A stretch of DNA of 64,000 nt from Adiantum capillus-veneris (Eukaryota > Streptophyta > Polypodiopsida > Polypodiales > Pteridaceae), in NCBI GenBank assembly GCA_014529385.2, contig CM043958.1, positions 83,034,025 to 83,098,024 of the forward strand. Direction: 5' to 3'. Under the pieces are notes generated by a model. It was not told the DNA's origin. It did not search any database and saw only the letters and a program-made list of their open reading frames with translations. Of this stretch, positions 29,541-40,242 are shown piece after piece. Positions within the stretch are counted from its first letter, which is position 1. Each line of letters opens with the position of its first letter. The position numbers were made by a program, and so were the translations under genes.

Positions 29541-31032
29541 TGTCACCAGCGTGTGACTACTATCTATCCTGTGACTACTATCTATCCTTTTTGTTGATTT
29601 CTTTCTTATTATTTATTTACTTTCACTTTTTGGAAACACCCCTCGAGAAATCTAACTGCCCTGCATTGCATAGCTAGTGTGGAACTGTCCAGAGGGAGTC
29701 CAGGCCTGAGGGCAAGAGAGCGCTAAGGTTGGACAAGGACTATGGTTAGCCAAAGTGGGGTCATTGACTAGCCAAAGTGGAATCCTTTGCTATAGAGGCT
29801 ACATGTCAGTTGTGGATGTGGCCGCAGTGTACAAAGAGGGTCGGATGACCTAGAAAGATACAATGGCAGCATCTCCTAAAATTTAGGGAAGTGCTATTTT
29901 GGGACCTAAAAATGTGTTGGCGTCATTACCTCCGGAATGACAAGGGGAACATTTTCTTACTCTGCCGTGAAGTCAACTGGGCAACCGGTTGGGAGATTTT
30001 TAGGCGGCAACCCCGAAATGGGAAAATGCTTGTAAATGTGCCAAGTGGCACCTTCTGGTGCACTTTCCTCATGCAACAAGAAGTGGCACTGAATTTGAAG
30101 GAGGGGGAGAGCCCCATTTTCAGATTTTGTCACAGGTTAAGAGCTATGGAGTGCTTGCTTTCCCTCTTATGCACAGTGCGGTGCCAGGAGTGATGCCCTG
30201 CATGCTACGCACTGCCCTCTCTCCCCTTTGGCAGTATGTTATGCCCCTCTAGTGGGCTCTTTATTTGACCAATGTACAGTTGTGTGGGTTCATGCGCGAT
30301 TGCCGATTCAAGAGCCTCTTGCACAGGTACTGGATTAGCTAGCGGCTAATCCCCCGCAGGTACAGGTGATTCAGAGAGGTTTCACGCTCGAAATCTCGTC
30401 CGATTCAAAGGGCAAGTAGCCCTACAGGTGCGGGAGCTCGAGGACTTGCTACGGATGCGACTGGCACGCGAAACGGAGCCCGAAACAGTAAATTACAGCC
30501 TGCTGTGTATTTTTGCAGGTTTAGGGTTTTGGTCCTAAACGGACCCTAATACCCCCAGGAGGTTCGGGGACGCAAGGGGACCGATGTACAGGTGATCTGG
30601 CGCATTTTCGGGGCTGAAAACAGAGAATTCAGCGTGCTGCAGATTCTCGCCAGGTTTTGCGAAGTGCCCGTATGCGTCGGGAAAGTCTTTTAATGTGTGG
30701 GAATACTGACGTGAAGGGTTCTAGTACAGTTCTGCTGTTGAAATCAAGCCAGAACAGTCAAAATTCAGCCAAGGTTGTGCGAGGCAGCTTGGAAAGAACC
30801 ACAGCGTTTATTCCCTCTTTTAAACAATAAAGAAATACAGAAAGGGGCGCCTAAGTTAGGGGCCAATCTGGTGTCGGTCTTCTCATACAGGTGCATTCTA
30901 GCATCTGTATCCCATTCCCCTCTCTTGTGTCATTATAGCGCAGGTAGAATAGATGACTAATAATGGGTGAAAGCTAAATCAAGGTTTGAAGTAAAGTCTA
31001 CCGCCCTTTTTGGATTGAACAGGCCGGTTTCA
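29541..31032 (+). repeat. Element C 5' LTR
   Basis: The LTR is 1492 bp, from TGTCACCAGC to GGCCGGTTTCA. It is 18 bp longer than the 3' LTR because GTGACTACTATCTATCCT is duplicated in tandem at 29553-29588. Otherwise similarity is about 98 percent by eye. Confidence 0.93.
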
Positions 31033-31056
31033 TGGTTCCATCGACGGGATTAAATC
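31033..31056 (+). other. Element C primer-site region
   Basis: TGGTTCCATCGACGGGATTA follows the LTR directly, as expected for a primer binding site. I do not recognise which tRNA it matches. Confidence 0.55.
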
Positions 31057-31139
31057 ACTTTTTCCCATAGAAGTGAGCCTTGGTCAGGTTGGGCTTGAAG
31101 ACACAGGGGATCATGGACTAGACACAGGGAATTGCAATT

Positions 31140-33715
31140 ATGGCTGACAGACCAGATGATGTGACTGAAGAGGTTTCCTCTTCACAGGGTCAAAAGACAC
31201 ATGAAGTGGGTGAGTCCTCAAGACCACCACAGACGGATGATGATATATTCAGGACCCAATTGGCTACTGCTGTGGCTATGTTCACACAAGTAATGCAGAA
31301 CCCGAGGTTTTTAGCCTTTCTGCAACCTCCTGTTCCGTCTCAGCAAGTTGGGTCATTGGATGATATTCAAAAGCCTGTTAAGGCTCGAGCACAGGTGATT
31401 CATACTGCACAGTCAATGGAAACACTTGTACACTTAACGGAGGACATACAGTCTCCACAACCTGTGCCTAAGGTGCAAGAACAGGTGGCTGAGATGCCAG
31501 TCTTTCAAGCTGTACCAGTTCAGCCCGCCACCTTTCAGCAACCTATAGCTGGTTCTAATGGACAGGGAAGCAACCTACAGGCTATGCAACAGGTCTTCCC
31601 ACCACCTTCAATACACCTTGGCTATTTTGGAGGTGGATCGGTATTCCAGAGCATGGCTGGTCATGCACTTGGAAATCAGTTGTACACGCCAGGAACAGTG
31701 TTCAGGGGTGCTCAAACGATGATGCCTAACCCCATGTACAGTGTCATGGGTATGCAACCAGGGTTTCAGAGCACTCAGGGCCAATTTAGGATGCCACAGA
31801 CAAATTTTGGTATGGCTGGAATTACAAATCAGCAGCCAAATATGGCATTTCCAGGTCAAGTTAATAGTGGCCAAGGAACACAGATGAACCCTAATAGTGT
31901 TTCCATGTTTCAGTCACTTCCATATGACAATTTAACGCCGCTGGAGAGGCCAACTCCGTACAAAGAAGGTGGCAAAGGTGTGTCTTTCACGACCTTTACA
32001 GGGTTTGATGACAGGAAGAAGGCTCTCTCATTCCTCCAGCAGTTTGATAAGGCCTATGCAGGGGGAAACTTTACAGAGGCTTCAAAGGTCCGCAAGGCAG
32101 CCACTTTCTTGACAGGGAATGCGGGACAATGGTGGACAACTTTATTGCTTCAAGGGCAAGCTCTGTCCGCATGGATTTACTTCAAGCAGATTTTTGCAGC
32201 AGCATGGTTATCTGATGACTTTGAAGCAGATGTCATGACAGAATGGCACCAGCTTAATGCTGCCACTTGCAGAAATCTGGATGATTACAATCGGAAAGCT
32301 CTACTTCCAATAACTTCCTATAGGTTTGTGCCATTGACAGAACAGATTGAAAAATACTGTTGTGGCCTACCTAAAGGATTGAGAAAGTACTATACGAAGA
32401 CAAAAGTCACTACTTTGACGCAGCTCATCGAGGTAGCAAACACTGGCAATGGTTTGCTCAAGGGATAAGATTGTGAATTTAACACTGGCGTCAAGGCAAG
32501 ATCAGGCAAGAAAAATTCAGCCAAGAAGCACGTTCCCAATGAGGCTCCTGAAGGGACTCAGGAGTCAACCAACGCAGGGAAAGATAAAGCTACGGTTGAA
32601 TCAGAAAAGGGACCAGCCAAGAAATGGAAAAGACGTTTTCCTCGCAAGTCAGAAGAGCAAAAGGTCTTGAGGACAGAGAACAAATGCTTTATATGTGAGC
32701 AGCCTGGCCACATTGCTTACAATTGTCCTACAAAGGAAAGGCCAGCTGATTCTGATGACAAGGAAGACAAGAAAGGAAAGAAGCCCATGGCTGGTCTAGT
32801 GCCAGATATGGTGGGCGACAAGCCAAATTCAGATGCAAGTGAGCTTTGCAGAGCATGGGGAAAGGTCAAGGATCAAACAGTGCTTATCTTCTTTGACCTA
32901 GGGGCCAAAGCCAACTTTATTTCCCTAGAATTGGCTTCGAAGTTGGGAATCAGACCTGAAGAGATGGGGTATATAGCAGAGGCAGGTTTGGCATGTCCTG
33001 GCCATACAGAGGGTGTGACACCCATCATTGGAAAGTTGCGCCTACATATCCAGTTCTATGTAGATGTTGAAGAATTTTACATCATGCCACTGGACGGATG
33101 TGATGTGTTGTTAGGTATTCCTTGGTTATTTCGTGTACAGGGAATCATGGATGCCTACAACAAAAAGATCACTGTACAGAGCAGGGGAAAGACTCACATT
33201 CTGGATGTAAAGCTTAAAGGGGAGTCTATTCCCACTGTATCAACTTCTGCTATTACTTCTGTAATGAAAAAGCATCTTTCTGCGTACTTGGTTTTTGCAC
33301 GTGAAGTGTGAGATTGTGATGAATCAAATTTATCTGTGCTAGATAAAGAAAGGTCAATGTTTTTACAACAGTATAGTGACTGTTTTTCCGATTCATTACC
33401 GTCTCAATTACCGCCAGAGAGACCCGAGGACCGTGCGATAGATTTGGTGCCAGGCAGTAGCCCACCAAATAAGCCTCCGTACAGGGTTAGTGCGGCTCAA
33501 CAGAAAGAGATAATGAGCCAAGTACAGGAGCTGTTAGAAAAGGGGCTGATTCAGCCCAGTTCATCTCCATTCTGTTCTCCAATGTTGTTGGTGCAGAAAA
33601 AGGATGGCTCATGGTGTATGTGCATCGACTACCGCGCATTGAACAAGAATACCATCAAGAATAGGTTCCCTATACCTAGAATTGATGATATTATGGACAA
33701 ATTAGAAGGAGCAGC
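31140..33715 (+). pseudogene. Element C gag, protease and start of RT
   Basis: One reading frame (ATG at 31140, MADRPDDVTEE) runs through Gag, protease and RT but is cut by TAA at 32466-32468 and TGA at 33309-33311. Gag has a long Gln/Pro/Met-rich N-terminal part, then a capsid-like block (KALSFLQQFDKAY, LTGNAGQWWTTLLL), then a CCHC knuckle (CFICEQPGHIAYNC). The protease motif is FFDLGAKANFIS. RT starts with [10 protein letters not shown] and [22 protein letters not shown], and stops where element B was inserted after LEGAA. The sequence resumes at 40238. Confidence 0.9.
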
Positions 33716-34277
33716 TGTAACAGACTTGGACACTCCAAGTCAAGAATCAACCACGACAGCACCAAATAACCACTTCAAAACAATTCACAGATCACAATAG
33801 ATTTGCACTGGCCCGGCGGAGTTCCGTGCCTAGAGATATTGGCCCCAAAGACTGGCGCCCCTTTCGGTATTTCTTTTTGTATTAATCAATCATCAAAGTA
33901 CAAGAGAGCGGTTAGGGTTTCACTCTCAGACTCTGCGTCCAGATGCCCTGAGAAGTGAGGCCCTCACCACTAATTTAAAGGTTACAAGGGATGCCCAAAA
34001 GCAAAGCCCCAAAAGCTTTTAAAATCAAAAGCATTAGTTCTCTCTCTCTCTCTTAGAGAGTCTTTTCTCTTTTTTTTATATAAAAAAAAGCAAAAGCAAA
34101 ATTCGCGTCGCTCATCATTTTCCAAATTTTTTTTTTAAAAAAAAATAAAAAATAATAATTCGCCTCCGCGATTTCCGGAATTTAGGGTTTCTGGCAAAAA
34201 TTAGGGTTTGCAGGAATTTTAGGGTTTCTGGCAGAAATTAGGGTTTCTGCTGTCCGCCACGTCATCACTTTGTGACA
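33716..34277 (-). repeat. Element B 3' LTR (left)
   Basis: The LTR is 562 bp. Read on the minus strand it begins TGTCACAAAGTGATGACGTGG and carries four AAACCCTAA telo-box-like motifs at about 34183-34250. The polypurine tract AAGAGGGGGGTA (minus strand, 34278-34290) lies just outside it. Confidence 0.93.
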
Positions 34278-34883
34278 TACCCCCCTCTTGAAAGCATTGT
34301 AATCGACCGCGATTACGCCTGCAAAACCGACAAAAGCCATAAACCGTCTTCGCAGACACTGACTGTTAGTACCTACGTACTAGGAACGCACATCTAGCAC
34401 ATGTACAAAATCGACAGTCACATCACACGACATCACAGGACATCACCAGACATCACAGGACATCACATGACATTCAACATTCATTCGGATCTTAGACCAT
34501 GATTTATCGGCAATGTAGCTAGCAATCACATCTAGGTCCAATCGGGACCTCATAGATGTCCGATTGACTAACCCCTATTGCAACCATGTCTATTCGAGAT
34601 CAATCAGACCAAAATGCTGCAGTCATTTCGGCTATCAGTTCCTGCACTCACAAGAAGTCAAGAACAAATCAGTATCATAATCAGGAATTCCATTTCATAA
34701 AGTCATCCAGCAGAATACTGTCAGCTCTCAGTATCCCTGAAGCTCAAAGAGACATCAGTGACTTCAGTATCAAAATCAAGGCATCTGTTGACAAAGGAGC
34801 GGAGTAACTCCCCTCTTGTGCATCCCACTGTACCAGATCTTCGGCCAAGCTGAGTTTCTGGGTTCCGTTTGGAGTAGACTATG
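34278..34883 (-). other. Element B 3' noncoding region
   Basis: This lies between the chromodomain stop and the left LTR. It includes five or six degenerate units of ACATCACAGG at about 34421-34472. A plus-strand open frame at 34586-34807 is nearly identical in D but only because the whole region is homologous. Confidence 0.8.
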
Positions 34884-37800
34884 CTAAGCCAAAACATCGA
34901 GGTAAAGTTTCACAATCCGAGGAGTATCTGCTAGGTCCTCCTCCTCCATCCACTTCGCATCAAATGCAGGAAAGTTCTTGAACTTAACCAAGAACCGCCT
35001 TCGGACTTTACCTTTCTTCGTATCATTACGTGCCAAAATCTGTTCAGGAACAAGGATCTCCTCGTTTTCTTCCACTTTGGGTTGCTCATCAGGCTCCCCA
35101 TCATAAGGCACATCACCCTTAACAGGGTTCAAGAGACTCACATGCAATGCATTGTGAATCCTACAAGTATCTGGCAGTTTCAATCGGAAGGAGACATCAT
35201 TTATCTTGTCAGTAATCTGGAAAGGTCCGTAGTATCACATACTAAGCTTTGGAAAAAGCCTCTCCTTTCCCTGTTTCTTTCTTAGGCGTGCCTTCTCAAA
35301 AGTAAGAGCACCCAATCATCCTCCTTCAGTTTCCAGTCGCGACGATGGCGATCCGCTGCCTTTTTCTGTCGTTCTTGAGACTCCTGCAAAGTCTCGCGAA
35401 CCTTGGCAAAAGCCGTATCCAAATCTCGCGAATATTCATCCGCTTCAAATTTCTAATCTTTCGTACTTAGGAAGGATGGAACCTTCGCAGCAGTTTCAAC
35501 AATCTCACATGGCGTCTTCCCCGTCGAAGAGTGTATCGTGTTATTGTAGGCAAATTCCACCAAAGGTAAGTTCTTTTCCCATTGAGTCTTCTGATCCGAG
35601 ATACAAGACTTCAATAAATCTAAAATCACTGAATTGGCAATCTCAAATTGCCCGTCAGTCTGCAAGTGGAACGATGACGAGAACTGCAACTGCGTGCCAA
35701 TGTTCTCCCAAATTGCTTTCCAAAAGAAACTCATAAATCTGGGGTCTCTGTCGAAGACAATCGTCTCAGACGTGCCATGTAATCGGAAAATCATCGTGAT
35801 CATTCTGTGTTCTCGGGAGATCAAAAATGAAATCCATTGCAATACTTTCCCAGGGGTGGGTGGGTATGGGTAAAGGCTGTAACAATCCTTGTGCCTTATG
35901 CCTGTCAAACTTGACCTTCTGGCATACTGAGCAACTGCGCACAAACTCTTCGATATCCTTCTTCAGTCTCTGCCAAAACAAATTTCTCTCTACCCCTTTC
36001 ATGGTGGTAGCAATGCCGTGGTGACCCGTAAAAGGTGGACAGTGGCAATCAGTCATAACCTTTTCCCTCAACGGCTGTGTAACGCACAACATAGTCTTTT
36101 TCATCAAGTAGCCTTCCCGAAGGGAGTATCCCGCTATTGTCTCCCCATCCCGTATCCGTGTGAAAATATCTGCAAAATCTGTATCTATGGCATACTGATC
36201 GACCATATCCTCGAAGCTCCTATGATGTATCGCGGAAAAAGCCAGAACCAACGGTTTCCGAGACAAAGCATCTGCCACCACATTCTTCTGTCCGTGCACA
36301 TGGACAATCTGGAAGTGGAACTATGACAAGATGTTCACCCACCGCATCTGTTTTTCCGAAAGCTGCTTCTGTGACAAGAAGTAGCGCAAACTCTGATGGT
36401 CTGTAAAGACAGTAAAATCCGCTCCGAGTAGGTAATGCCGCCACTGAGTAAGAGCATGGATAACCGCCAAAAGCTCTTTCTCATAGATCTGTGCTGTCAT
36501 CTCCGGCCTAGAGAACAAACGGCTCTCGTAAGCTATGACATGGCCTTCTTGCATCAAGACCGCACCCAGACTACGACCACAAGCATCACAAAATACTTCA
36601 AATGACTTCTGCAAGTCCGGCAAAGTGAAAATAGGTCCCGTAGTCAATTTCTCTTTCAACGTCTGAAAGGTAGTCACCTCTGTGGGTCCCCACGAAAAAG
36701 GTACTCCTTTCTGTGTCAAGGTATGCAAAGGGGAAGCAACCTCTGCAAACTTTCGTATGAACTGCCTGTAGTACGAACACAGTCCCAAGAAGCTTCTAGC
36801 TTCATGGACATTCCTCAAATCGGGCCAATCACGGATAGTCTCTATCTTGGGCGGGTTCATTTGCACTCCTGCTGTTGACACAATGTGTCCCAAGAAATGT
36901 ATCTTTGGTAGGAAAAATTCACTTTTCGTAGCATTAATCACTAATGTGTGATCTCGTAATGCCTGAAAGACTTGAAGCAGATGATCTCTGTGTTCTGCCT
37001 CATTCTTGGAGAAAACAATGATGTCGTCAAAGAAAGTGCCAACAAATAGCCTGTACTCTCGAAAAATCCTATCCATCATCCGGTTAAATGTCGTAGGAGC
37101 ATTGGTTAAGCCAAAAGGCATCACCAAAAACTCAAATAACCCAAAAGTCGTCCGAAAAGCTGTCTTGTAGACATCTCCTGGCGCTATCCTGATCTGATGA
37201 TATCCACTCTTCAAGTCAATCCTACTAAAGCACGAGGATCCCTGTAACCTGTCGAGTATATCATCGATCCTAGGAATCGGAAATCTGTTCTTGATGGTGA
37301 TTTCGTTGAGAGTGCTATAATCAATGCATATTCTCCAAGATCCGTCTTTCTTCAAAACCAACAACACTGGAGAGCAATACGGTGAAGTACTAAGCTGGAC
37401 AAGACCCTTTTCCAAGAGGTCTTTCACTGAGTTCATAATCTTTTCATTCTGTACTCGGCTCACACGATAAGGTGGCCGATTCGGTGGCGTGCTTCCAGAT
37501 ATCAGATCAATGGTATGATCTTGAGGCCCTCTCAAAAGCAATCGGCATGAGCGTGGAGAAAAAAAATCTTGGCGTTCTTTTCTTCAGGTCAAAACATATT
37601 CAACCTTTATCCATCGTTCAGTTCTCCCAAAAGAATGAGTAAGAAAACTGAAGTTCATCAAGTACAATCTCTAAGCCCTTCATTTATCAAAGTCGCTTTC
37701 TCGGCCCGGTAGTCAACCACGGCGTAGTTCTTGTGGTACCAAGGGATCCCGAGTAGAACGTCACTCACGTGCCCTGAACACCCCTGTCATTGCAAACGAA

Positions 37801-38051
37801 GTTTGCCAATGCTCGGTGTAATGGCAACATCCCATCCGGGTGCCAGTCGAACTACCTCCGCCTGTGGCGTCAGTCTGTCGGGCGCAGTTCCAAATCGAGC
37901 CGCCAATTCCAAGTGAAAAGAAGTTGGCCTTGGCTCCTTCAAAAGAGCTTCCTGATCCTTCACTTTGCCCCAAAAAAAAACGGCAAAGTTTGTACTTTCA
38001 TTCATTTGATTCGGTGCAAGTCCCACGCCATGTGGTACCAGTTCTGCTTTT
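34884..38051 (-). pseudogene. Element B pol (protease remnant, RT, RNase H, integrase, chromodomain)
   Basis: Order on the minus strand: a protease remnant (about 37760-38020) in which the D-x-G active-site block is lost to small deletions. RT-RNase H (37541 to 36321) has RIDLKSGYHQIRI, MPFGLTNAPTTFNR, an intact FFDDIIVFSK and the RNase H block FTDHQSLRYFL. A TAG at 36323-36321 replaces the Gln seen in D. Next are the integrase finger and MDFIFDLPRTQN, then a deletion of about 100 bases, then DRDPRF and FHLQTDGQF. The chromodomain (FLVKFKNFPAFDAKWM) ends at 34884. RT itself looks catalytically plausible; the rest is not functional. Confidence 0.87.
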
Positions 38052-39619
38052 CTATCTGCCTTTTCTGCCACATTCCTCAGCTGCTCTCGAACTCTCAGAC
38101 GTGTCGTCGTCTTTATCATTCTGTTCTTTCTGTGCCTTATCAGGGCACTTCGCGGAAATATGTCCATGTTCCCCGCATCCAAAGCACTTCCCCTCTCTGA
38201 TGAAGCGAGCTCTCTCCTCAGGAGTAAGCTTGGGTCGTGCATCCTTTTTTTTCTCTGGGTTGCTCTTTTTCATTCTACTTTCATTCCCAGAAGTCTGTTC
38301 GGCTCGTTGTGTCATGGCCTCATCTGTAGGGTAGGTCAGACTACCAGAGTGAATGGCAAAGCCCCGCTTCGCATGACTCATCAACTCCTGAATAGAAGCC
38401 GACTTCTGTTCCAAGCAGTGATCTCGGATCTCTGTAGGTAGACCCAAGGTAAACCGCTCAATCTGTTCTCTGAACGAGATCTTCTTGAATGAAGAGGCGG
38501 GTAGAAAAGAGCTCCAGAATCTTTCACAATAAGAATTCACTGTATCGCTCTTGGTCATCCGGAGATGGTTCCAAGCAGCTCGTATGTCTCGCTCAAACTC
38601 TTGAGTCAACCAAGAAGAAATAAAAAGCCTCTTGAATTTCAGCCATGTAATTGGCACAGTCTTGCTTAATAGAAGCGTGGACCACCAAGTACGAGCATTC
38701 CCCTTAAAGTAAGAGGCAGCTCTCCGAATCTTGGAGTGCTCTGAATAGCGTCCTCCCGCGAAAGCGATGTCAAAGTGCTGTATAAAAGACAAAGCCTTCG
38801 AAGCATCTGAGTATCCTGAAAAGTATCAAACTTGATCGAGTGGCCACCTTCCTTAAACTCTCGGACTTTCTTGCTTTTATCTTCGAGAAAGTCATATTGG
38901 TTGGCTTTGTAAAAATTCTTCTTGTTCGCATAAAACTTTCCGTCATCGGAACCTGAGCTGTCGGTAGACGAGTCCTCAGTAGAACTGTCAGTCTCTGGGC
39001 GAGATTTAGCCTTCTTTGCCTTTCTCTTGCCCTTTCCAAAGCGTTGCTTCTTGCTTCGCTTTTTACCTTTTCTGTCTTCTTCGCTCGAATCCGAGGAGCT
39101 AGAAGAACTGTCAGAAGAAGAAGAAGAAGAACTGGATAGGTCTTCAAACTTGACGCGCTTCTTCAATTTCTTTGCCTTGTCAAATGTCGATCGACGACCC
39201 AAATATCCCGGGAAGTCAGTGCCTTTCTTCTGCTTTTTGCCGTGCTTTTTGGCTTTCTTTTGCGTGTCAAAAAGCTGAGCAATCCGTGCATCAACCACGT
39301 TCTCCAGTTCCTTCTCCGTATATTTCTTGGAGGCAGAAGGTTTCTTGAGAGCGGGTTTCGGGAGTGGTGTTGTGGTTCTCTGCCACTCCATCTGTACCTC
39401 TTCCAAAGAGGTCTGGTTCATATATTTTGCCATCTTCGGGTCCTTGGCAAAATTGAGCATCATCATTGTTGCATCGCTGATCAACTGGCGACGCTCTATC
39501 TCTCGCCGCTCCGCCTAAGTAGGCCAAGGCGGGCCATCCTCTCTGCCTGAATCTTCGTTGTGATCCCAGCCCGCATCTCCAGATGCAGAGGGAGTCGACT
39601 GATCATTGCCTGAAGCCAT
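38052..39619 (-). pseudogene. Element B gag
   Basis: The start is the minus-strand ATG at 39619 (MASGNDQSTPSASGD). A TAG at 39517-39515 stands where D has CAG. Then come a Lys-rich helix, a long Ser/Asp/Glu tract (about 39090-39135) and Lys/Arg clusters. The capsid block (SFIQHFDIAFAGG, FKGNARTWWSTLLL, LGLPTEIRDH) follows after a one-base frameshift near 38817. It ends with a CCHC knuckle (CFGCGEHGHISAKC). The product would form the element's particle if restored, but this copy cannot make it. Confidence 0.85.
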
Positions 39620-39675
39620 AGGTGCCGCGGAAAAAAAAATTCGGAGATCGGATTTCCCGTAGAAGAGAAATCGGC

Positions 39676-39692
39676 CGTGCTCTGATACCACT
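39676..39692 (-). other. Element B primer binding site
   Basis: On the minus strand GTGGTATCAGAGCACGG follows the 5' LTR. It matches the initiator-Met type and extends it by four bases. Confidence 0.9.
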
Positions 39693-40237
39693 GTAACAGA
39701 CTTGGACACTCCATGTCAAGAATCAACCGCGACAGCTCCAAATAACCACTTCAAAACAATCACAGATCACAATAGATTTGCACTGGCCCGGCGGAGTTCC
39801 GTGCCTAGAGATATTGGCCCCAAAGACTGGCGCCCCTTTCGGTATTTCTTTTTGTATTAATCCATCATCAAAGTACAAGAGAGCGGTTAGGGTTTCACTC
39901 TCAGACTCTGCGTCCAGATGCCCTGAGAAGTGAGACCCTCACCACTAATTTAAAGGTTACAAGGGATGCCCAAAAGCAGAGCCCCAAAAGCTTTTAAAAT
40001 CAAAAGCATTAGTTCTCTCTCTCTCTTAGAAAGTCTTTTCTCTTTTTTTTATATAAAAAAAAGCAAAAGCAAAATTCGCGTCGCTCATCATTTTCCATTT
40101 TTTTTTTTTTAATAATAATTCGCCTCCGCGATTTCCGAAATTTAGGGTTTCTGGCAAAAATTAGGGTTTGCAGGAATTTTAGGGTTTCTGGCAGAAATTA
40201 GGATTTCTGCTGTCCGCCACGTCATCACTTTGTGACA
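39693..40237 (-). repeat. Element B 5' LTR (right)
   Basis: The LTR is 545 bp and homologous to 33716-34277, with the telo-box-like cluster at about 40140-40205. One copy is mutated (TTAGGATTT). Confidence 0.93.
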
Positions 40238-40242
40238 GCAGC

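Larger units (their letters stand above)
33716..40237 (-). mobile_element. Element B: defective Ty3/gypsy element inserted in C
   Basis: This 6.5-kb minus-strand element is flanked by GCAGC (33711-33715 and 40238-40242) and interrupts C's RT between codons of GAAMFSR. Its LTRs are 562 and 545 bp and about 98 percent alike by eye. The initiator-Met primer site (TGGTATCAGAGC on the minus strand) lies next to the right LTR, and the polypurine tract lies next to the left LTR. Gag, RT, RNase H, partial integrase and chromodomain are readable on the minus strand. The protease active site is destroyed and part of the integrase core is deleted, exactly as in element D, so it probably moved with proteins from another copy. 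Confidence 0.95.

Noticed and set aside
34586-34807. 73-codon plus-strand ORF almost identical to one at 43062-43283
   Set aside because: Conservation is explained by B and D being copies of one element; the frame is antisense to the element's 3' noncoding region.
38160-39550. Plus-strand ORFs opposite the B gag (and equivalents in D)
   Set aside because: They are antisense shadows of gag; their Ser/Leu/Phe-rich composition reflects the reverse complement of Lys/Glu/Ser codons.
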